Assembly (NCBI GenBank): GCA_035299065.1
Contig: DATGXI010000153.1
Span: forward strand, 1-8,687
DNA: 8,687 nt
From: DASPJQ01 sp035299065
Lineage (GTDB): Bacteria > Bacteroidota > Bacteroidia > Flavobacteriales_D > UBA2798
Direction: 5' to 3'
Below are positions 1 to 6,404 of the stretch, one piece after another. A program made the translations under genes and the position numbers. The stretch's first letter is position 1. Every line of letters starts with the position of its first letter. The notes beneath the pieces were generated by a model. The model was not told the origin of the DNA. It saw only the letters and a program-made list of their open reading frames with translations, and did no database searches.

Positions 1-531
1 AAAAAAGCAAGTAAACCTGCAAAAAAAGCAGCAGCAAAGAAACCCGCGAAAAAAGCAGCAGCTAAAAAACCAGCGGCTGCTCTTGCACCAAAACCCGCTA
101 TGCTGATTGCTCCTTACCTTACCTTTAACGGTAACTGCGAAGAGGTTTTTAACTTTTACCGCTCAGTATTTGGCGGAAATTTTACCATGATCATGCGTTT
201 TAAAGACACTCCACCAAGCGAAGAACATCCTGTTCTTGAATCAGAAGCCAATCGCATCATGCACGTTTCGTTACCAATTGGAAATGGTACCGTAGCATTA
301 ATGGGAAGCGACAGCTCGGCTGCTTATGGCGATGTTAAAGCTGGCGATAATTTCGCCATCTCAATCAACGCAACAAGCAAAGAGGAAGCTGACCGTGTTT
401 TCAACGGACTTTCAGAAGGCGGTAAAGTAACTATGCCAATGGGCAATACATTCTGGGGTTCTTATTTTGGAATGTGGGTTGACAAATACGGCATCAACTG
501 GATGATGAGTTATGATGCTCCAAGGAACTAA
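1..531 (+). CDS. PhnB/YjdN-like VOC protein with Lys/Ala/Pro-rich N-terminal extension (5' end missing)
   Basis: The reading frame is open from base 1, so the ATG at 100 is internal and the true start lies upstream of the window. The first 33 visible residues are almost only Lys, Ala and Pro, in AAAKKPAKK-type repeats like histone H1 tails. The remaining 143 residues form a complete domain of the PhnB/YjdN branch of the vicinal-oxygen-chelate (glyoxalase/bleomycin resistance) superfamily. It opens with APYLTFNGNCEEVFNFY, carries an IMHVSL strand with a possible metal-ligand His, and ends with the family's TFWGSYFGMWVDKYGINWM signature. The family's reaction is generally unknown. The old label 3-demethylubiquinone methyltransferase is not a reliable function. 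The basic tail could be a linker from another domain upstream or a nucleic-acid-binding tail. Domain assignment is confident; the role of the fusion is inference. A strong hairpin terminator follows 23 bases after the stop. Confidence 0.85.
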   Translation, partial: KKASKPAKKAAAKKPAKKAAAKKPAAALAPKPAMLIAPYLTFNGNCEEVFNFYRSVFGGNFTMIMRFKDTPPSEEHPVLESEANRIMHVSLPIGNGTVALMGSDSSAAYGDVKAGDNFAISINATSKEEADRVFNGLSEGGKVTMPMGNTFWGSYFGMWVDKYGINWMMSYDAPRN

Positions 532-554
532 CTAATTCCATTCACATAAAAATT

Positions 555-588
555 AATCCCCTTGCAATGCGAGGGGATTTTTTGTTTT
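555..588. terminator. Bidirectional Rho-independent terminator
   Basis: An 11-bp stem pairs 555-565 with 569-579 around a 3-base loop. It contains a CCCC/GGGG core and a single T-G wobble. On the plus strand it is followed by TTTTTTGTTTT, and on the minus strand by AATTTTTA. It lies between two convergent genes, the VOC gene ending at 531 and the lipoprotein gene ending at 595, so it can end transcription from both sides. Confidence 0.92.
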
Positions 589-594
589 CATGCA

Positions 595-798
595 TTACTC
601 AAGCATGCAACCCGACTCAGACATGGGGTAATTATAGGGCTCACCATACTCAGCACATTTATCGGCTGCTTTCTCCTTCGTTCCCCTGATTGAATACGTG
701 GCAATGGTTCCGCCCGGGTTGAAACACCGGCAGGTATATTCTTTTTTACATGACGAGGCAAAAATTACCAGGATCAAAAAACATAAGTTGGCTTTCAT
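595..798 (-). CDS. Small Cys-rich lipoprotein, function unknown
   Basis: A 67-residue protein starting with ATG at 798. It opens with a short lipoprotein signal peptide (MKANLCFLILVIFASS) and a likely lipidated Cys17 followed by KKE, a typical Bacteroidota lipoprotein beginning. The mature part has four more cysteines: Cys23 and Cys25 in a YTCRC motif, Cys48, and Cys64 near the C-terminus in SGCMLE. This pattern would allow two disulfides. It resembles small Bacteroidota lipoproteins with an early CxC, a Thr/Ser-rich strand, a helix with KAADKC, and a terminal SGCxL. I know of no assigned function. It probably sits in the outer or inner membrane facing the periplasm. It lies 75 bases downstream of the T9SS-tagged gene on the same strand and could share its transcript. 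No clear Shine-Dalgarno site is present. Confidence 0.75.
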   Translation of the reverse strand: MKANLCFLILVIFASSCKKEYTCRCFNPGGTIATYSIRGTKEKAADKCAEYGEPYNYPMSESGCMLE

Positions 799-865
799 CA
801 GTTCTATTTACATGCAAAAACGGAATTTTTGCTGGCAAGGGGGGGTCACAGCCTTAAAATTTAAT

Positions 866-899
866 TTACGGGTTTACTGCTTCAAAAATTTACCCGTAA
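866..899 (-). other. Short inverted repeat over the stop codon of the T9SS-tagged gene
   Basis: TTACGGGT at 866-873 is an exact reverse complement of ACCCGTAA at 892-899, with an 18-base spacer. The hairpin spans the last codons and the TAA of the minus-strand gene ending at 874. On the minus strand it is followed by AT-rich sequence but not by a clean T-run. It could be a weak terminator or a 3'-end stabilising hairpin, or it could be chance. Confidence 0.35.
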
Positions 900-2316
900 G
901 GTAAGTGTTAACTCCGCTGAGGCAATATGTATACATTCCACCGGTTAAATTCCCAAGTTGAATTTCCTGCTGTTGATTTGAATTATTAAAAACAATACCG
1001 GCTTGTACGCACCTGCCGGTCATATCCACAATTTTATAGTGAAGTGGTTCATTAAGCATATGATCACATTCAACCACTAATTTTTCACTTGCCGGATTTG
1101 GGTAAACGAAAAAACCTTCAACTGGCGCACTTGTATTGTCAGTACCCAATGTCCCTCCAAAAAACATAAGATCATCCAGTTTCAATACCGAGAACACATC
1201 TTTTCCTGATGTAGCCCAAACCACAGCCGAGTCAGGAACCGTTGTTATATTCAACGGCCAGGTCATGTAGGTCCATACATTGGCAATGTTCGTGATTGTT
1301 TTTGTATACCCTCCAACCTGCACACCACCTGCAAAAAATTGCGTGCTCACGCGTGCCGTGTCGTATATATAAGCAGTAGTGGAGTCTGTACCTGTACCGT
1401 TTCCATACTTATACCATCCCGAAAACCATTCCGGCACCTCGGTATACGGGTCGGCTACAAACGGATTTACCGGGTTGGTCATGTTAATGTTACCATTGGT
1501 GATCATTCCTTCAATGGAGTCGGTAATGCTATAGCTCCAGGCATACGAATGTATTTGTGCGCACCAGGTGCCCGAGTGGGAATCCAAACTTCGCTCAACC
1601 ATTGAACCAAAATAAGGCGTTGAACGGGAAATTAAGGTGTTCCACGCATTGGGAATCATGCGTGTAAAAATGGACCAGGATTCAAAACTATTATTTCCTA
1701 TGGTTGCAGGTGCAGGACCAGTGCTGTTACCAAACGAAACATTATCAATCATAATCCAGCTTGCAGGATCAAAGTTGGTTTGATTATACGGGTTTGATGA
1801 GGCTATGCCCACGGCAATGGAATCACAGGCACCGGCAGGAATTGAAAAACTAAACGGTGTCCATGCAGAAACAGATCCATACAATTTCCCTATCGTTAGC
1901 GGATAGGAAATATTATTCAGGGTTTTGTATACAATCACATATGCGCTATCGTTACCGGCCATATTGCACTTATAATACCCGTTAAACTGGTCAACGTTGT
2001 CATAATAAATATCGCCCCATTTTGGCACCACATCAATTCCCTGAAGGCCCCACCAAAAATAACCGTACATTTTTTTTCCCTCAATGTATTGGTTTTTTAA
2101 TCGAACAGAATACGTCATGTCTTGCGCATCGGTTGACTTAACACACAATTCAGTACCCCTGAAATCCATCGTATTGGAAGAATACCAAAAATCAGGGTAT
2201 TCATACAATTGAACGTTGGACCAATACTCAAATCCACCATTTATAATTTGGCCGGGTTGAGAATACGCTGACATTCCGGTAAGCGAAAGACACAAAAAAA
2301 TAATTCCGTATTTCAT
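874..2316 (-). CDS. Secreted two-module protein with T9SS type A sorting domain
   Basis: Exported protein of 480 residues counted from the ATG at 2316. A GTG two codons upstream (2322) would add two residues but is less likely. Order, numbered from the GTG: signal peptide (1-21, ending SAYSQ); module 1 (about 25-200), starting INGGFEYW and closing DPASWIMIDNVSFG; module 2 (about 206-390), starting IGNNSFESW and closing LKLDDLMFFGG; then a C-terminal domain (404-482) with YPNPASEKL, YKIVDMTGR, LTGGMYTY and a final KFLKQ. The last domain matches the T9SS type A sorting signal, so the protein should cross the outer membrane through the Por secretion system and be surface-attached or released. 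The two modules share start and end signatures and look like a tandem duplication of a beta-sandwich of the carbohydrate-binding or PCMD-like sort. No catalytic domain is visible. Ligand and role are unknown. Confidence 0.9.
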   Translation of the reverse strand: MKYGIIFLCLSLTGMSAYSQPGQIINGGFEYWSNVQLYEYPDFWYSSNTMDFRGTELCVKSTDAQDMTYSVRLKNQYIEGKKMYGYFWWGLQGIDVVPKWGDIYYDNVDQFNGYYKCNMAGNDSAYVIVYKTLNNISYPLTIGKLYGSVSAWTPFSFSIPAGACDSIAVGIASSNPYNQTNFDPASWIMIDNVSFGNSTGPAPATIGNNSFESWSIFTRMIPNAWNTLISRSTPYFGSMVERSLDSHSGTWCAQIHSYAWSYSITDSIEGMITNGNINMTNPVNPFVADPYTEVPEWFSGWYKYGNGTGTDSTTAYIYDTARVSTQFFAGGVQVGGYTKTITNIANVWTYMTWPLNITTVPDSAVVWATSGKDVFSVLKLDDLMFFGGTLGTDNTSAPVEGFFVYPNPASEKLVVECDHMLNEPLHYKIVDMTGRCVQAGIVFNNSNQQQEIQLGNLTGGMYTYCLSGVNTYLTGKFLKQ

Positions 2317-2669
2317 GTTCACAGGTTAGATTGTCAAATTTAAACTTTCGGCTTGACTAATTCGTGTTTTTTGGACTTTTTTTAACTACCCGGGCTATAA
2401 TCTTATCAATGGGCAATAAATTCCTCTTTTTTTCGTTACATTTGATTATGTGCATTGAAAAAACCATATCCAAAAAAGGCCGACCGGCTATTGGCTCTTC
2501 CAATTGCATTCGCAATACTATTTTTTCCATTACCAGTTATCCTTCTTTCGGTTAGTTAAGTACTCATCAACAGGGTCCTTATATCCCATGACCATGTCTG
2601 GGCTATTTTAAATTTCCCTGCTCAGTGCATGGACCTATTAACTAAAATACGAATCAAATAAATCATTTT
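2317..2669. other. Gene-poor spacer between divergent genes
   Basis: No convincing gene is seen. The plus strand holds a 36-codon ATG frame (2448-2555) without family features. It is preceded by TACATTTG (2437-2444), another perfect TAnnTTTG box but with no -33 partner. A small ATTGC/GCAAT hairpin (2505-2518) followed by ACTATTTTTT could be a weak terminator. Between 2571 and 2635 there are several short, mutually exclusive pairings (CAGGG/CCCTG, GGTCC/GGACC, CCCA/TGGG) in the presumed leader of the gene at 2670. These may be chance. The region probably carries the two divergent promoters. Confidence 0.4.
2335..2342 (-). promoter_or_regulatory. Bacteroidota -7 promoter element for the T9SS-tagged gene
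   Basis: On the minus strand this reads TAAATTTG, a perfect match to the Bacteroidota TAnnTTTG -7 consensus, and it ends 18 bases before the ATG at 2316. No good TTG -33 element is found at the usual spacing, so the call rests on the -7 box and its position. The predicted leader would be very short. Confidence 0.4.
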
Positions 2670-3329
2670 ATGATAACAAATGGGTTTAAAAAAACAAATT
2701 GCCTTTTTTATAAATATTATTTTCTGGCTGTATGCCTGACCATATTTGCTTTAAACGCAAAAGCACAAAACGATTCGGTTACCATACGCGTACATTTTTT
2801 ACACGGTTCAAAGCCCAAACACAAGTATAAGCACGAAGAAGACAAATGGTTTGGCGGTATGCTAGGCGGGCATGCGGGTGTAGAATATGAGCCAAACAAA
2901 ATTTTCAATTTTCAGCCCTCAGGACGGTTCCATGTTTTCAGGGATTCAAGGTTTATCAATTCCCACTTCGGCATTCACGACACCGTTTCATTTTACAGCA
3001 TTTTAGGTGGTAGACCAAACGATGTAAAAAAAACAATTGTCAGTATTAAAATCAGCGGCAGTCAAAAAAAACAACTGGACAGTGTTGTGCATATGTATAC
3101 ACATAAAACACCTTACGATTATGCTTTTTTTGGTTACCGGTGTGGCGCTGCCGCATACGATGTACTGGCACACATTGGCGTGGTCAAAAAATTTGGATTT
3201 AAAAAAACATACCGAAAAATATTTTATCCCCGTAAATTAAGACGAAGGCTTGAACACCGCGCCATTGAACGCCACTATAAAGTTGTGAAGGTAGCCGGTA
3301 GTAAAAAAAGGAAATGGGAACGCGATTAA
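2670..3329 (+). CDS. Exported protein, possible permuted papain-like (LRAT/YiiX/NlpC-P60 type) fold
   Basis: A 219-residue protein with ATG at 2670, which is the only Met early in the frame. Residues 1-32 form a signal peptide with a long basic n-region and a hydrophobic stretch ending NAKAQ, so it is exported. Two blocks stand out: GGMLGGHAGVEYEPNKIFNF (His68) and, later, YDYAFFGYRCGAAAYDVLAHIG (Cys158). A His in a GGHAGVE strand placed before a Cys at the head of a helix is the layout of circularly permuted NlpC/P60 proteins (LRAT, YiiX, DUF4105-like). Those are acyl- or peptide-processing thiol enzymes. This is inference from motif order only; no close named family is recognised. The C-terminal 40 residues are very basic (RKLRRRLEHR and KKRKW). 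The gene faces the DUF6799 gene tail to tail, 7 bases away, with no terminator between them. Confidence 0.8.
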   Translation: MITNGFKKTNCLFYKYYFLAVCLTIFALNAKAQNDSVTIRVHFLHGSKPKHKYKHEEDKWFGGMLGGHAGVEYEPNKIFNFQPSGRFHVFRDSRFINSHFGIHDTVSFYSILGGRPNDVKKTIVSIKISGSQKKQLDSVVHMYTHKTPYDYAFFGYRCGAAAYDVLAHIGVVKKFGFKKTYRKIFYPRKLRRRLEHRAIERHYKVVKVAGSKKRKWERD

Positions 3330-3336
3330 GATTGAT

Positions 3337-3657
3337 CTACTCCTTCGGTTTCCTGTCCTTTCCTGTTCGTGGTTTCCCGTCTTTACCAATGCATTCTCCA
3401 GGCTGCATTTGGGTACGTGTGCCATCTTTATCTATTATAACACCTTCAGGGGTTAATGTCTTTCCATTTTGAAGGGTTACATTTTCGGTTACGGTATTGC
3501 CTTCGCAAATAACAACTGTATGGCCTGAAACAGTTGCTGCGCAGTAAATTTCATTTCCGGCATTTTTTACCTCATACCTGCCTTCTATTTTTTGCGGCAA
3601 CTCATATTTTACAATGTATAGAGTTGTCAACGCTATCATCAATGTTCTTATCATCAT
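3337..3657 (-). CDS. DUF6799-like domain protein, probably exported
   Basis: A 106-residue protein from ATG at 3657; the codon before it is GTG and a second ATG follows, so the exact start is uncertain by one or two residues. The N-terminus (MMIRTLMIALTTLYIV) is a short hydrophobic signal peptide or membrane anchor. The rest, about 29-94, has the beta-hairpin cadence of DUF6799: VTLQNGKTLTPEGVIIDKDG, then TQMQPGECIGKDGK. Here strands are separated by NG/DG turns and the domain ends in a GEC-I-xxDG signature. That domain is common in Bacteroidota periplasmic proteins and has no known function. The C-terminus is a short charged tail with a duplicated GKDGKP/GKDRKP unit. It converges on the gene ending at 3329, leaving only 7 bases between stop codons, so read-through antisense between the two is likely. 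Confidence 0.75.
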   Translation of the reverse strand: MMIRTLMIALTTLYIVKYELPQKIEGRYEVKNAGNEIYCAATVSGHTVVICEGNTVTENVTLQNGKTLTPEGVIIDKDGTRTQMQPGECIGKDGKPRTGKDRKPKE

Positions 3658-3743
3658 CACTTCACATTTTAAATTCCCGGTTCAATAAATAGTCCATGTT
3701 CTGAAAAAACTGTTTTATGCTGTAATTCATATACTAGCAGTTA

Positions 3744-3771
3744 TTGTTGTTCAAGCTGTTTGTTAAAATTG
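3744..3771 (+). promoter_or_regulatory. Possible sigma-A type promoter upstream of the sigma-factor gene
   Basis: TTG at 3744-3746 and TAAAATTG at 3764-3771 (7 of 8 to TAnnTTTG as a whole pattern) are separated by 17 bases. This gives a leader of about 150 bases before the GTG at 3926. The match is imperfect and the region is AT-rich, so this is only a candidate. Confidence 0.25.
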
Positions 3772-3782
3772 ACAACCATGCT

Positions 3783-3848
3783 CTCAATTTGAGGGTGAAA
3801 CACCTGTTCGTTATTGCACAAGTCTCTTGCCAACGATTGATTATCAAT
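3783..3848. promoter_or_regulatory. Two short perfect palindromes upstream of the sigma-factor gene (candidate operators)
   Basis: CTCAATTTGAG (3783-3793) and ATTGATTATCAAT (3836-3848) are each perfect palindromes around a single central T. Their centres are 54 bases apart, in the presumed leader or promoter of the sigma/membrane-protein operon. Their sequences differ, so they are not two copies of one site. Palindromes of this size are expected by chance at some rate in AT-rich DNA. Confidence 0.25.
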
Positions 3849-3925
3849 TGTTTTATATACTGTTACCAACCTGTGTTATACTAGGTGTAAAAGACATACA
3901 TTCAATATGGGCAAACCCAAACCCG

Positions 3926-4480
3926 GTGAATAAACAAAAGGAACTATATAAGCAAGACGGATTGACAAACTCGGCATTTGTGGCTGAGTTGTATAAACAG
4001 TATGGTAAAAAACTATACGCGTATGCTTTGCGCAACTGGAATGTGAGCGATGACCAGGCTTGGGACCTGGTGTATAAAACCTTGTACAGGGTAATTGATA
4101 CGTATAAGAATTACAGTTTTGAAAATGAAGAGAAATTCGGGGCGTTTATTTTTAAAATTTTCATCAATTATTTGCGCAATCATTACCGCGACAATAAAAC
4201 AAAAAATGAAAACCTGAAAGTAAGCGATGTTTCGCCTGACCAAATGTATAACAAGGCAAGTGAAATTAACAACGATTTGCCAAGTGACCCAAAACTGGTT
4301 GCACTTACCGAAGAGCTGGAGAAAATGGAAGACTGGCAACGCATGCTATTATTGATGCGAAGCGAAGGAAGATCATATAGCGAAATAGCAAAATATATTG
4401 ACAAACCAGAAGAGCAGTTAAAAGTTTATTACCAACGATTAAAGGAATCCATCACAAAAAAGATGTATGAGCGATTATAA
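3926..4480 (+). CDS. ECF-type RNA polymerase sigma factor
   Basis: The frame has no in-frame ATG before the conserved part. The GTG at 3926 gives a natural start (VNKQKELYKQDGLTN) and 184 residues, a normal ECF length; a TTG at 3827 would add 33 residues that do not look like part of a sigma factor. Region 2 covers about residues 20-90: FVAELYKQYGKKLYAYALRN, then SDDQAWDLVYKTLYRVI and a helix ending FINYLRNHYRD. A charged linker follows. Region 4 (about 128-180) includes WQRMLLLMRSEGRSYSEIAKYI, the promoter -35 recognition helix-turn-helix. It would direct RNA polymerase to a specific regulon. The 3' end overlaps the next gene by 14 bases (4467-4480), indicating translational coupling with a membrane protein that is a plausible anti-sigma factor. 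No Shine-Dalgarno site precedes the GTG. A nine-codon ATG frame including its stop (3907-3933) overlaps the start. Confidence 0.85.
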   Translation: MNKQKELYKQDGLTNSAFVAELYKQYGKKLYAYALRNWNVSDDQAWDLVYKTLYRVIDTYKNYSFENEEKFGAFIFKIFINYLRNHYRDNKTKNENLKVSDVSPDQMYNKASEINNDLPSDPKLVALTEELEKMEDWQRMLLLMRSEGRSYSEIAKYIDKPEEQLKVYYQRLKESITKKMYERL

Positions 4481-6380
4481 TTCAATACAAGACGGGGAAA
4501 TGCGTGCGCTGCTCAAAAAATACATGATGGAGCAGGACGAAGACAATATAATTACCCAAAATTTAATTGAAATGGAAGCAAAAATTGCATTCGGTTTAAC
4601 GCCTGTTGCCGCCCTTGTAATTCCTGGCGAAAAAGAAATGCTTGCCAAATTATCAAAGGGGGCTATTGGAAAAACAAGCCTTATGACATGGCTGGTTGGT
4701 ATTTCGCTTACCGCTGCAACCGGACTTGGCATTTACACACTCAGTTCAAAAGCTACAAGTACCGAATCAGAAATACCAGCAACACCAGTTAAAGAAAAAA
4801 ATACGCTTACAAATGAAAACAAGCAATTGATTGTTTCAAACAACGGCAATAATTACACTGAAAATGGCTTGGATGATAAGAGTGATACTGTTATCGTAGA
4901 TGCTGAAGACAAAGTATTGTCCAACAACCTTAATGAATCAAACAGCCCGTATTATATGCCCCTGACCCAGGAGAAGGACAAGACAGAAAGGGTAACCGTG
5001 GCGTGCATGAGCGAGGAAAAAAATGGTAAGGATAAATTCGAAGGGGTACTTATTGACGATATCACCAATTTTTATTCGCCAACTGAAGACGATAAAGACA
5101 AAAAGAAAAACAAAAAAGATAAAAAGGACAAAAAAAATGTAATTGCGCCACCTGCACCGCCTGCTCCCCCACTACCACCTGATGCACCAGCGCCACCAGC
5201 ACCACCGGCTGATGTAAAAAAAGGCAAAAATAAACTCAAGGATGGCGAAGCCAAACTGGAATCACATGCTATTACCGACTCGAGTTTTACGGGTATTAAA
5301 AAAATTGATGTAAATGCAGGAATTTGTGATTTAAAAATAATACGCAGTGGCGATGAAAACACACGTGTGAAAAGCGATATATTGGTTGAGTCGAAAGGAA
5401 AAGTAAAAAATTCTCCCCGCTATAAAATAATGTGCCAGAAGTCTGGTGAGATTTTAAAAGTGTGGATTGAAAATGAAGAAAAAAACCAGGCTGAAGTTGA
5501 TGGCATGTTAAATATTAATGGAACCATTACCATGGAAGTTCCGGCAGTAACGGATGCCATAATTTCCAACCAAAGTGGTAATGTGGACATAACAGGGATT
5601 GATGGCAAAAACTGTAAAATAAATGTTACATATGGCGATGTTCATTTAACGGAGCTTGGCCACGAAATTGATTTGACATCTACTTCTGGCGATGTAACCC
5701 TGGTGTCATGTAAAGGTAAGGCTACCTTGAACTGTAATTATGGCGATATTTCTGTTTCAGGCCATGTAAATTCGTTGAAGGTAGACGCCACTTCGGGTGA
5801 TATTGCAGTTACCAGTTTGACTGGCGACAACAATACAACGTGTGATATTAAAAACGCATACGGTAGTCTTAACGTGAAAAGTGTAAAAGCATCTATGAAA
5901 ATGAAGGTTCAGTCAGGTGATGTGACAGTTGAAGACTGCGAAGGAAAACTGGAAATCATTTCAGGATATGGTGAACAAAAAATAAGAAACCTGAAAGGAA
6001 ATCTGAATGTTGTTTCCACCTCGGGTGATGTGCATGTAAATGGCCTGACAGGCGATATTCGCATACAATCAAGCTATGGAAATGTTGTTACCAACGATTG
6101 CGTTGGCGACATCAGCATAAATGCGGTTTCGGGTGATATTAAGGGTAAAAACATCAAGGTAAATACAGGCATTGACCTGAATGCAACCTATGGTAATATT
6201 AAAATGCAACTTGCAAATGGAATGGATGATTTGAGCTTTGATTTACTGGCCAACATGGGCGATGTTAAAGTACGCAAGGCCGGCCAGGTCATTATTGGGG
6301 AGGAAGGAAAATTACACATACAAAAAGGCAAAATCAACATTAAGGCATTGACCACTTCGGGCAGCCAGTTGTTTGAATAA
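4467..6380 (+). CDS. Membrane-anchored DUF4097-like beta-repeat protein, candidate anti-sigma or sensor
   Basis: A 637-residue protein. Residues 1-70 are a charged, likely cytoplasmic segment. About 71-93 (SLMTWLVGISLTAATGLGIY) is one membrane helix, with lysines before it favouring N-in topology. 94-205 is a polar Thr/Asn/Glu-rich linker. 209-223 is a Lys/Asp block and 227-249 a Pro/Ala stalk. 255-360 is a beta-rich start domain, and 365-600 a repeat domain in which SGD and YGx triplets alternate, mostly every 18 residues. The repeat domain fits the DUF4097/DUF2807-type adhesin-like beta-solenoid family. The ATG overlaps the ECF sigma gene by 14 bases, the usual layout of a sigma factor and its membrane regulator. 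The N-terminal segment shows no HxxxCxxC zinc anti-sigma motif, so if it binds the sigma factor it does so by another fold. Family call is good; the anti-sigma or sensor role is inference from context. Confidence 0.85.
   Translation: MSDYNSIQDGEMRALLKKYMMEQDEDNIITQNLIEMEAKIAFGLTPVAALVIPGEKEMLAKLSKGAIGKTSLMTWLVGISLTAATGLGIYTLSSKATSTESEIPATPVKEKNTLTNENKQLIVSNNGNNYTENGLDDKSDTVIVDAEDKVLSNNLNESNSPYYMPLTQEKDKTERVTVACMSEEKNGKDKFEGVLIDDITNFYSPTEDDKDKKKNKKDKKDKKNVIAPPAPPAPPLPPDAPAPPAPPADVKKGKNKLKDGEAKLESHAITDSSFTGIKKIDVNAGICDLKIIRSGDENTRVKSDILVESKGKVKNSPRYKIMCQKSGEILKVWIENEEKNQAEVDGMLNINGTITMEVPAVTDAIISNQSGNVDITGIDGKNCKINVTYGDVHLTELGHEIDLTSTSGDVTLVSCKGKATLNCNYGDISVSGHVNSLKVDATSGDIAVTSLTGDNNTTCDIKNAYGSLNVKSVKASMKMKVQSGDVTVEDCEGKLEIISGYGEQKIRNLKGNLNVVSTSGDVHVNGLTGDIRIQSSYGNVVTNDCVGDISINAVSGDIKGKNIKVNTGIDLNATYGNIKMQLANGMDDLSFDLLANMGDVKVRKAGQVIIGEEGKLHIQKGKINIKALTTSGSQLFE
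5091..5213 (+). repeat. Lys/Asp block and Pro/Ala stalk coding repeat
   Basis: Codes for residues 209-223 (KDK/KKDKK units) and 227-249 (repeated APP triplets) of the membrane protein. The pairing of a charged block with a stiff proline-rich segment between a membrane helix and an outer domain resembles the periplasm-spanning part of TonB. It could hold the beta-repeat domain away from the inner membrane. The low-complexity DNA also produces a false Gly-rich antisense frame (5072-5362). Confidence 0.75.
5574..6263 (+). repeat. Thirteen-rung protein repeat, alternating SGD and YGx
   Basis: Triplets begin at residues 370 (SGN), 389 (YGD), 407 (SGD), 425 (YGD), 443 (SGD), 465 (YGS), 483 (SGD), 501 (YGE), 519 (SGD), 537 (YGN), 555 (SGD), 575 (YGN) and 597 (MGD). 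Eight of the twelve intervals are exactly 18 residues; the others are 19, 20, 22 and 22. The two classes alternate without exception up to the last rung, where Met replaces the expected Ser. DNA identity between units is low, so the repeat is old or kept by protein structure. Confidence 0.9.
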
Positions 6381-6404
6381 CGCTTTTAAATTTTGAATTT
6401 TTTA

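Noticed and set aside
1..99. A-rich AAAAAAA runs as programmed frameshift sites
   Set aside because: The Lys/Ala codons are in one continuous frame that leads directly into the VOC domain, so no shift is needed.
839..845. Run of seven G upstream of the lipoprotein gene as a phase-variation tract
   Set aside because: Seven bases is short, it lies outside any coding frame and about 40 bases from the start codon, with no promoter overlap that can be shown.
698..904. Plus-strand frame of 68 codons
   Set aside because: It runs antisense to the lipoprotein gene and shows no protein-like features.
2364..2555. 63-codon plus-strand frame in the 2317-2669 spacer
   Set aside because: The translation has no recognisable family or clean signal peptide and the codon use looks like non-coding AT-rich DNA; only the weak possibility of a shorter frame from 2448 is mentioned.
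4013..4404. Two antisense frames opposite the sigma factor
   Set aside because: They oppose a clear ECF sigma gene and have no family features; they are shadow frames.
5072..5362. Antisense frame with a Gly-rich core
   Set aside because: It is the mirror of the Pro/Ala and Lys/Asp coding repeats of the membrane protein; low complexity keeps the antisense frame open.
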